NCBI GenBank assembly: GCA_937995595.1
Contig: CALKJW010000013.1
Location: 1-42,397, forward strand
From: an uncultured Phycisphaerales bacterium
GTDB lineage: Bacteria > Planctomycetota > Phycisphaerae > Phycisphaerales > UBA1924
Length of the DNA: 42,397 nucleotides
Direction: 5' to 3'
Position 1 is the first letter of the stretch, and each line of letters starts with the position of its first letter. The notes beneath the pieces are model-generated. The model had not been told where the DNA came from. It worked only from the letters and a program-made list of their open reading frames with translations, and searched no databases. This document shows positions 35,749 through 42,397 of the stretch, piece after piece. The position numbers were made by a program, and so were the translations under genes.

Positions 35749-36690
35749 TCAGTCCCGCTCGCGTTCGAGTTTCCGCCGCGCGTCGTCCAGCGCGCGGTGC
35801 TGCGCCGGCGTCAGCGTCGGGTAGCGCAGCGGCAGCGCGAGAATCTCGGCGGTCATGATCGCGGCGACCAGCGCTCGCATGACCCACTTGTGATCGGCGG
35901 GGATGACGTGCCACGGCGCCCACGGCGTGCTGGTCGCGCTCATCGCGTCCTCGTAGGCGCGCGTGTAGTCGTCCCACTCGGCCCGCGCCTGAAGGTCGGC
36001 CATGTCGAACTTCCAGCGCTTCTCGGGCTGCCGGAGCCGGTCGAGGAACCGGCGCCGCTGCTCGGCCTTGCTCACGTGCAGGAAGAACTTCAGGATCAGC
36101 GTGCCGTTGCGCGAAAGGTGCCGCTCCCACGCGTTGATGTCCTCGTAGCGCTCGGCCCACAGCTCGCGCCCGCGCGCCGAACCCTCGGGCAGTTTGCCGC
36201 GCCCCAGCAGTTCCGGGTGCACGCGGACGGCCAGAACGTCCTCGTAGTGCGAGCGGTTGAAGATCACGATCTTGCCGCGCTCGGGCGCACGCTTCTGCAC
36301 GCGCCACAGGTACGTGTGGTCCAGTTCCTCCGGCGTCGGCGCCTTAAAACTCACCACCTCGCACCCCGCCGGGTTCAGGCCGCTGGCCACGTGCTTGATC
36401 GTCCCGTCCTTGCCCGCGGCGTCCATCGCCTGAAACACCACCAGCACCGCGTGCGTGTCGCTGGCCCAGAGCAACTCCTGTGCGTCGGCCAGCGCCTGCA
36501 CGTTGCGGCGGATGATCTCCTTGGCCCGGTCGCGGACCTCATCGGCCTCCAGCGCGGTCACGTCCTCGCGGCCGAGTTTGCCGGGCGTCCACGCGCAGTC
36601 GTGGCGCGAGAGCCGCACGCGCGAGCCGGGCTTGACGCGGACGTGCTTGAGAACCTGCCGGAGATCGCTGGCGATGACGCGCGTGGGCAT
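35749..36690 (-). CDS. ppk2: Polyphosphate kinase 2 family protein (PPK2)
   Basis: PPK2 enzymes move phosphate between polyphosphate and nucleotides. The 313 aa contain a single P-loop kinase domain: Walker A in FQAMDAAGKDGTIKHV, then FKAPTPEELDHTYLWRVQK. KRAPERGKIVIFNRSHYEDV carries the lid residues and the Walker B Asp. HVIPADHKWVMRALVAAIM follows near the C-terminus. The single domain and the MDAAGKDG form fit the short PPK2 classes that phosphorylate AMP and ADP; the exact class needs a tree. The ATG at 36690 follows a TATCCT hexamer by 5 nt and lacks a Shine-Dalgarno. A longer in-frame start upstream would add only a Pro/Arg-rich stretch crossing the promoter. It is divergent from the sahR-like gene. 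Confidence 0.93.
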   Translation of the reverse strand: MPTRVIASDLRQVLKHVRVKPGSRVRLSRHDCAWTPGKLGREDVTALEADEVRDRAKEIIRRNVQALADAQELLWASDTHAVLVVFQAMDAAGKDGTIKHVASGLNPAGCEVVSFKAPTPEELDHTYLWRVQKRAPERGKIVIFNRSHYEDVLAVRVHPELLGRGKLPEGSARGRELWAERYEDINAWERHLSRNGTLILKFFLHVSKAEQRRRFLDRLRQPEKRWKFDMADLQARAEWDDYTRAYEDAMSATSTPWAPWHVIPADHKWVMRALVAAIMTAEILALPLRYPTLTPAQHRALDDARRKLERERD

Positions 36691-36695
36691 GCCGG

Positions 36696-36701
36696 AGGAT
36701 A
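36696..36701 (-). promoter_or_regulatory. -10 hexamer TATCCT of ppk2 (leaderless type)
   Basis: On the minus strand TATCCT ends 5 nt before the ATG. No Shine-Dalgarno and no -35 at a suitable distance. Confidence 0.5.
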
Positions 36702-36894
36702 CCGGAGGCGGCGGCAAGGACTGGTAGGTCGTGGCGGTTGTGACCTCCGGCGGGTACCGCGGCTTGGCGCGCGACCGGTGCAACCGTGAATGGCCGTTGT
36801 GTTGGACCTGCGCTCTGCCGCGCCTTGAGGATCTGGCCGACCGAAAGGGCGGCGTGGACGCGCGCCCCACCAAAGGCCATTCGCGGCCGCCGCC

Positions 36895-36922
36895 TTGACC
36901 ACCAAACCCCCCACCCTATCAT
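36895..36922 (+). promoter_or_regulatory. Near-consensus promoter of the sahR-like/ahcY operon
   Basis: TTGACC (36895-36900) and TATCAT (36917-36922) are 16 nt apart, the best sigma-70-type pair in the window. The transcript would start near 36929, giving a leader of about 139 nt before the ATG at 37068. The -10 box is overlapped by an inverted repeat (36919-36946). Confidence 0.65.
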
Positions 36923-36946
36923 CCGTTTATCCGGATGGACGGATGA
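36919..36946. promoter_or_regulatory. Compound inverted repeat, probable operator of the sahR-like regulator
   Basis: TCATCCGT (36919-36926) and ACGGATGA (36939-36946) are a perfect 8-bp inverted repeat. Nested within it, CATCCG (36920-36925) and CGGATG (36932-36937) form a second perfect pair around TTTATC, and ATCCGGAT is itself a palindrome. The element covers the -10 box and predicted start site, the classical position for an ArsR-type repressor. Confidence 0.6.
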
Positions 36947-37000
36947 ATCCGCCTCGCCGAATGGTCGATACCGATAGGGGAGGGTTTGCCGCGGGGGACT

Positions 37001-37053
37001 GATCACGGGCGGGATGCCCGTGCGACGAGGGATCACGGGCGGGACGCCCGTGC
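37001..37053. repeat. Two tandem REP-like hairpins in the sahR-like leader
   Basis: Two copies of a 23-bp unit, at 37001-37023 and 37031-37053, differ at one base and repeat with a 30-bp period. Each contains CACGGGC and GCCCGTG as a 7-bp stem around GGGAT or GGGAC. The same arms occur at 12193-12213. They lie in the predicted leader, upstream of the ATG. Confidence 0.7.
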
Positions 37054-37067
37054 CGCGAAGAACCGGA

Positions 37068-38039
37068 ATGAAGCGCTCGACCAACAACTCCCTCCTCACC
37101 GACCGCCTGGTCGCCCTGGGCGAGATGGTCCGCCTGCGCATCCTGCGGATGCTGGAGCGCGAGGAGTTGTCCGTCGGCGAGGTCGCGCGGATCGTGCAAC
37201 TCCCGCAGAGCACCGTTTCGCGGCACCTGAAGGTGCTCGGCGACGGGGGCTGGCTCGTCAAACGCACCGAGGGCACGGCGACGTTCTACCGCCTCGTGCT
37301 CGACGACCTGCCGCGGCCCTGCCGCGAACTCTGGCTCGTCGTGCGCGAGCAACTCGGCGGGCCGACCGGCACCGGCACCACCCCCGAACTGGCCGAGGAC
37401 GTCCGCCGGCTCGCGGCGGTGATCGCCGAGCGGCGGCAGGATTCGCAGTCGTTCTTCGGGCGCGTCGCGGGGCAGTGGGACGAGGTGCGCGGCGAGTTGT
37501 TCGGCACGCGCTTCACGGCCGAGAGCCTGCTCGCGCTCCTGCCGCGCGAGTGGACCGTCATCGACCTTGGCTGCGGCACGGGCAACGTGGCGGAACTGCT
37601 CAGCCCGCTGGTCAGGCGCGTGATCGCGGTCGACGCCTCGGCGGCGATGCTCAAGGCCGCGCAGAAGCGGCTCGAGGGCCGCGGCAACGTCGAGTTCGTC
37701 CGCGGCGAGATCCAGCGGCTGCCGCTCAAGGACGCGAGCGCCGACGCCGTCGTGGCGTTCCTGGTGCTGCACCACGTGCCGGAGATCGCCGCCGCGCTGG
37801 GGGAGATGCGTCGCGTGCTGCGGCGGGGCGGCGTGGCCCTGATCGTGGACATGGTCGAGCACGACCGGCAGAGTTACCGGCACACGATGGGGCACCACTG
37901 GCTGGGCTTTGGCGAGCAGCGGCTGGGGGACGAGTTGCGGCGGGCGGGGTTCGGCGATGTTCGGTTTGTGCCGCAGACGCCGGAAGCCGATGCCAAGGGC
38001 CCCGGGCTGTTCGCGTGCACGGCCTTTGCGGACCACTGA
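37068..38039 (+). CDS. sahR: ArsR-type regulator fused to SAM methyltransferase-like domain (SahR-like)
   Basis: The 323-aa protein has an N-terminal winged helix-turn-helix of the ArsR family at about residues 8-80 (VRLRILRMLEREELSVGEVA, then QLPQSTVSRHLKVLGDGGWL). A class I SAM-binding domain follows, with VIDLGCGTGNVAELL near residue 164, LPLKDASADAVVAFLVLHHV, and RRGGVALIVDM. This is the architecture of SahR, the S-adenosylhomocysteine-sensing repressor of methionine-cycle genes known from Proteobacteria. The next gene is ahcY, as in that case. The assignment rests on architecture and neighbourhood. I chose the ATG at 37068. An earlier in-frame start at 37014 would translate the hairpin repeat and is unlikely. 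There is no strong Shine-Dalgarno. Confidence 0.82.
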   Translation: MKRSTNNSLLTDRLVALGEMVRLRILRMLEREELSVGEVARIVQLPQSTVSRHLKVLGDGGWLVKRTEGTATFYRLVLDDLPRPCRELWLVVREQLGGPTGTGTTPELAEDVRRLAAVIAERRQDSQSFFGRVAGQWDEVRGELFGTRFTAESLLALLPREWTVIDLGCGTGNVAELLSPLVRRVIAVDASAAMLKAAQKRLEGRGNVEFVRGEIQRLPLKDASADAVVAFLVLHHVPEIAAALGEMRRVLRRGGVALIVDMVEHDRQSYRHTMGHHWLGFGEQRLGDELRRAGFGDVRFVPQTPEADAKGPGLFACTAFADH

Positions 38040-38115
38040 CCGGACGCGCCGGGCGAACGAACGCGCCCCCCGGCAACAGACGACCTGAAGACACCCAACG
38101 CCTGAGGAGACCTTG

Positions 38116-39669
<1,554 letters not shown>

Positions 39670-39710
39670 GCGCGGCAAGGCGGCCCGTCTACCCAGACCA
39701 ACGCGCGCGA

Positions 39711-39737
39711 GGGGCCGGAGCGATCCGGCCCCTTTTT
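39711..39737 (+). terminator. Intrinsic terminator of ahcY
   Basis: GGGGCCGG and CCGGCCCC form a perfect 8-bp stem around AGCGAT, followed by TTTTT (39733-39737). Confidence 0.9.
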
Positions 39738-39764
39738 CATTGCGCCACGCTCGCGTTCGTCCTG

Positions 39765-41699
39765 TCACACCCGCCCGAAGCGCCTGTCCAGTTCGCGGAT
39801 GGACAGGCGGATCGACGTCGGCCGGCCGTGCGGGCAGTTGCTCGAACGGTCGACCGCGTCGCGCAGCCGGATGAGTTCCACCAGTTCGGCTTGGCTCATG
39901 CGGTCGCCCGCCCTGATCGCGGCCTTGCACGCCATCATGTCGAGAACCTCGTGGAGCGTTTCCTCGCTGCCGGGCGCGAAGCCCTCGGCCTCGGCGCGTT
40001 CGAGCATCTCCGCGACGAACTCGCCGGGCTCGACGCCCTTGTCGAAGAGGAACGTCGGGAACGACTGCACGGCGACGCTCGCCGGGCCGATGGGCTCGAC
40101 CGCGACGCCGAGACGCGCCAGGAGCGGGCGGAGTTCCTCGACGCGCGCCAGTCGCGCCGCGGACACCTGCACGACCGCCGGCACCAGCATGCGCTGGCTC
40201 TCCAGCGTGCCCTCGGCGCCAAGCCGCGCCAGCAGGTACTCGAACATCACGCGCTCGTGCAGCGCGTGCTGGTCGACGATCACCAGGCCCTGCTCGTCCT
40301 CGGTCACGACGTACTGGTTGTGCACCTGCAGCACGCGCTCGGCGGGCCGCGGCGCGCCGAGCGGCGCGCCGTCCTGCGCCGGCGAGCGACCGGATGGCGC
40401 GGCCGCCGGCGGCGTGCTCGCGCTCTGCGGCGCGGGCGCCGATTGATCTGCGCCCGTATCGTCGAGGCTCCGCCGCAGCGCATCGAACGACAGGCGTTCG
40501 TTGGCGCGGCCGGGGACCTGGCGCGTGAAGTACTCGACAAACCGGCTGATGCGACCCGCGGCGTCGCCCGCGGGGGCAACGGGCGCCCGCTCTTCTGCCG
40601 CGCCGGCGCCCATCAGGCCCGCGCAGCCCCCCCACCCCCGCGCGCCGAACCCGGTGCGCGCAAAGTCCGGGGTCAGGTCGGCGCGCTGCAGGGCGTCGCG
40701 CACCGCGCGCAGCACGGCCGAGTGCACCATCGACTGGTCGCGGAAACGCACCTCGGTCTTCTGCGGGTGCACGTTCACGTCGACCGCGCCGGGGTCCATT
40801 TGTAACATAAGAACAGCGGTCGGGTAGCGGCCCGGCTCGATCAGGCCGCGGTAGGCCTCGCGCAGCGCGTGCTGCAGCGTCTTGTCGCGGATCGGCCGTC
40901 CGTTGAGAAAGATCTTCATCGCCTTGGCCGTCGCACGGGCCAGCGCGGGCCGGCCGACCAGCCCCCACATCGCCACGCCGCGCGAGTCGTCGAAGGCGTC
41001 GACGTGCGCTTCGAGCAGTTCCGGCTCCAGTTCCCTGCCCAGCACCGCCAGCGCCCGCTCGCGCGGCGACTGATCGGGCGGGACCTCCAGCACGCGCCGG
41101 CCGTCGCAGACGATCGTGAACCCGACGGCCGGGTGGCTGATCGCCAGATCGCTCGCGGCGTCGACGCAGTGGCCCTGCTCGGTGGGCGGGGTGCGCAGGA
41201 ACTTCCGCCGCGCCGGCGTGTTGAAGAACAGGTTGCGCACCGTCACGCACGTGCCGACCGGCCCCGCGGCGGGCTGCACGGGCTCGACGCGGTCGCCCTC
41301 GGCGCGGATCTCGCTCGCGCCCGTGTCGGCGGCGGTGCGCGACCGCAGCGAGACCCGCGCCACCGAGGTGATCGAGGCCAGCGCCTCGCCGCGGAAGCCG
41401 TATGTCGCGATGCGGTCCAGGTCGTCGACCGTCGAAACCTTGCTCGTCGCGTGCGGCGCGAGCGCGAGCGGGAGTTGATCGGCCGGGATGCCCGCGCCGT
41501 CGTCGGTGATGCGGACGAGCTCGACCCCGCCCTGCTCGAGTTCGACGGTGATGCGCGTCGCGCCGGCGTCGAGCGCGTTGTCGAGCAGTTCCTTGACGAC
41601 CGACGCCGGACGCTCGACCACCTCGCCCGCGGCGATCTGGTTCACCAGCAGCGGAGGCAACTTGCGGATCGGGCGGGTTGAGGCTTCGGTCGCGGCCAT
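39765..41699 (-). CDS. mutL: DNA mismatch repair protein MutL, with endonuclease motif
   Basis: MutL links mismatch recognition by MutS to strand removal. The 644 aa start with the GHKL ATPase: NQIAAGEVVERPASVVKEL, LDNALDAGA, ITDDGAGI, and TYGFRGEALASI. A Pro/Ala-rich linker of about 100 residues follows. The C-terminal domain carries the intact metal-dependent nicking motif DQHALHERVMFE (pattern DQHAxxExxxxE, near residue 476), plus ACKAAIRAGD and CPHGRP. It is therefore an endonuclease-type MutL, which fits an organism without MutH. The ATG at 41699 follows a TACCAT hexamer by 7 nt. An in-frame ATG three codons earlier (41708) overlaps that hexamer and is less likely. The gene follows the HIT gene, 26 nt downstream of its stop. 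Confidence 0.96.
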   Translation of the reverse strand: MAATEASTRPIRKLPPLLVNQIAAGEVVERPASVVKELLDNALDAGATRITVELEQGGVELVRITDDGAGIPADQLPLALAPHATSKVSTVDDLDRIATYGFRGEALASITSVARVSLRSRTAADTGASEIRAEGDRVEPVQPAAGPVGTCVTVRNLFFNTPARRKFLRTPPTEQGHCVDAASDLAISHPAVGFTIVCDGRRVLEVPPDQSPRERALAVLGRELEPELLEAHVDAFDDSRGVAMWGLVGRPALARATAKAMKIFLNGRPIRDKTLQHALREAYRGLIEPGRYPTAVLMLQMDPGAVDVNVHPQKTEVRFRDQSMVHSAVLRAVRDALQRADLTPDFARTGFGARGWGGCAGLMGAGAAEERAPVAPAGDAAGRISRFVEYFTRQVPGRANERLSFDALRRSLDDTGADQSAPAPQSASTPPAAAPSGRSPAQDGAPLGAPRPAERVLQVHNQYVVTEDEQGLVIVDQHALHERVMFEYLLARLGAEGTLESQRMLVPAVVQVSAARLARVEELRPLLARLGVAVEPIGPASVAVQSFPTFLFDKGVEPGEFVAEMLERAEAEGFAPGSEETLHEVLDMMACKAAIRAGDRMSQAELVELIRLRDAVDRSSNCPHGRPTSIRLSIRELDRRFGRV

Positions 41700-41706
41700 C
41701 GGTCGC

Positions 41707-41712
41707 ATGGTA
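41707..41712 (-). promoter_or_regulatory. -10 hexamer TACCAT of mutL (leaderless type)
   Basis: On the minus strand TACCAT ends 7 nt before the ATG at 41699. A TTGACC lies only 11 nt further upstream, too close to act as a -35. Confidence 0.45.
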
Positions 41713-41725
41713 CGGGGCAGCGCGG

Positions 41726-42145
41726 TCAACGGCCGGGCGTCACGCCCGCGGCGATCTTGGCGGCCAGTTCGCGCCCCGCCGCGGGGTCGAGTCTGCCCGC
41801 GTTCCAGCCGATGCCCAGCCCGCGCCCGTCGGCGGTCTTGGGGATGACGTGGAAATGCACATGAAAGACCGCCTGGTGCGCCGCCGCGCCGTTGTTCTGC
41901 AGCACGTTGTACGCGGTCGCGCCGGTGGCCTGCATCACGGCCCGGCAGATGCGCGGCAAAACGCGCCCGATAGCCGCGGCGGACTCGTCGCTCAGTTCGT
42001 CGAGCGTCGCCTTCTCCTCCTTGGGGATGACGAGCGTGTGGCCGGGGCTGAGCGGCGCGATGTCGAGGAACGCCAAGACGTGCTCGTCCTCGTACACCCT
42101 GTGGCAGGGAATCTCGCCGCGGATGATCTTGGTGAAGATGGACAT
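41726..42145 (-). CDS. HIT-family nucleotide hydrolase
   Basis: A 139-aa histidine-triad protein. It has IIRGEIPCHRVYEDEHVLAF at the start, then DIAPLSPGHTLVIPKEE, and the catalytic triad HVHFHVIPK (H-x-H-x-H-xx) near residue 100. Small HIT proteins of this Hint/HinT type hydrolyse adenosine phosphoramidates and related nucleotides. The ATG is at 42145 (MSIFTKIIRG). There is no Shine-Dalgarno; the whole region just upstream is a 49-bp heptamer array. A TAGACT -10 box lies at 42207-42202. mutL follows on the same strand but appears to have its own promoter. Confidence 0.93.
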   Translation of the reverse strand: MSIFTKIIRGEIPCHRVYEDEHVLAFLDIAPLSPGHTLVIPKEEKATLDELSDESAAAIGRVLPRICRAVMQATGATAYNVLQNNGAAAHQAVFHVHFHVIPKTADGRGLGIGWNAGRLDPAAGRELAAKIAAGVTPGR

Positions 42146-42146
42146 G

Positions 42147-42195
42147 GGAGTGCGGAGTGCGGAGTGCGGAGTGCGGAGTGCGGAGTGCGGAGTGC
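42147..42195. repeat. Seven perfect heptamers (GGAGTGC) forming the HIT gene leader
   Basis: Seven head-to-tail copies of GGAGTGC occupy 42147-42195, beginning 1 nt upstream of the HIT ATG. The predicted transcription start from the TAGACT box falls at about 42195, so the leader of the mRNA would consist almost wholly of this array. On the mRNA strand it reads GCACTCC, which does not resemble a Shine-Dalgarno. Confidence 0.85.
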
Positions 42196-42201
42196 GGGAA
42201 G

Positions 42202-42207
42202 AGTCTA
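42202..42207 (-). promoter_or_regulatory. -10 box TAGACT of the HIT gene
   Basis: TAGACT on the minus strand lies just outside the heptamer array; the expected start is at about 42195. Confidence 0.45.
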
Positions 42208-42267
42208 GCCATCGGCCGGGACTGCGCCCGGCAGATGTGGCGGCTGCGCCGCAGTCCGGAGGTCCGG

Positions 42268-42273
42268 TACGAT
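42268..42273 (+). promoter_or_regulatory. -10 box TACGAT of the gene at 42303
   Basis: TACGAT would start a transcript near 42280, about 23 nt before the ATG. It is divergent from the HIT promoter. Confidence 0.4.
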
Positions 42274-42302
42274 CGCGCTCCATCCTCTCTATGGAGTCGC
42301 CC

Positions 42303-42397
42303 ATGAACACCCCCGATCCGTTCACGGCGTACTACGCGCCGCTGCTGGACAACACCTACGACGTCGTGGACCGGATCGTCATCAACGCCTTCTTCGC
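42303..42397 (+). CDS. Unrecognised protein, first 31 residues only
   Basis: The ATG at 42303 has GGAG 6 nt upstream and a TACGAT -10 box about 30 nt upstream. The visible sequence includes DPFTAYYAPLLDN and YDVVDRIVINAFF, and the frame is open to the window edge. It reads like a folded, aromatic-rich protein, but I cannot place it in a family from this fragment. Confidence 0.65.
   Translation, partial: MNTPDPFTAYYAPLLDNTYDVVDRIVINAFF

Noticed and set aside
37014-37067. Longer N-terminus for the sahR-like gene
   Set aside because: It would translate the hairpin repeat; the ArsR homology starts after the ATG at 37068.
41724-41729. TTGACC as the -35 of mutL
   Set aside because: The spacer to TACCAT is only 11 nt, and the sequence overlaps the HIT stop codon.
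42147-42195. CRISPR-like array
   Set aside because: Units are 7 bp and contiguous with no spacers; this is a simple tandem repeat.

Overview
The DNA is very GC-rich and codes densely on both strands. It looks like a chromosome segment from a planctomycete, most likely of the Phycisphaerae type. The reasons are the mix of Shine-Dalgarno and apparently leaderless genes, a broken two-membrane-segment zinc-ribbon gene, a small stand-alone LigD-like phosphoesterase, DUF3467, a GldA/GldF/GldG-like ABC cluster with DUF4340, and dispersed heptamer and hairpin repeats. The taxonomic call is inference. I see no rRNA, tRNA, CRISPR array, insertion sequence or prophage.

Layout. 1-378: the 5' part of an unrecognised minus-strand gene, apparently frameshifted. 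680-4119 (+): thyX, a small disordered protein with its own strong terminator, and a GspE/PilB-type ATPase. 4192-16930 (all -): rpsA, a DUF3467 protein, serC, a broken zinc-ribbon gene, rodA, mrdA (PBP2), a secreted protein of unknown function, and bifunctional putA. 17062-20916 (+): ribF, an NrnA-like DHH phosphoesterase and an orphan methyltransferase in one overlapping operon, then a family 2 glycosyltransferase. 20924-25240 (-): HrpA-type helicase. 25604-27019 (+): DEAD-box RNA helicase behind a stable leader hairpin. 27178-32054 (+): ABC ATPase, permease, GldG-like and DUF4340 genes, one operon. 31955-34895 (-): asparagine synthase, which overlaps the DUF4340 gene tail to tail by 100 nt, a conserved-looking unknown gene, and the LigD-like phosphoesterase. 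35016-35741 (+): TPR lipoprotein. 35749-36690 (-): PPK2 polyphosphate kinase. 37068-39669 (+): a SahR-like ArsR/methyltransferase regulator followed by ahcY. 39765-42145 (-): mutL and a HIT-family protein. 42303 to the end (+): the start of an unrecognised gene.

Most genes are housekeeping: nucleotide, amino-acid and methyl-cycle metabolism, cell-wall elongation (rodA/mrdA), translation (rpsA), RNA handling (two helicases, NrnA-like nuclease) and mismatch repair (mutL). The two most interesting signals are regulatory. First, at least eight genes have a TANNNT hexamer 5-7 nt before the start codon and, in seven of the eight, no Shine-Dalgarno sequence (ambiguous only for the LigD-like gene), which places the transcription start on the start codon; other genes have a good Shine-Dalgarno. 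Second, a near-consensus promoter in front of the sahR-like/ahcY pair has a compound inverted repeat lying over its -10 box and start site, which looks like an autoregulatory operator of the S-adenosylhomocysteine cycle.
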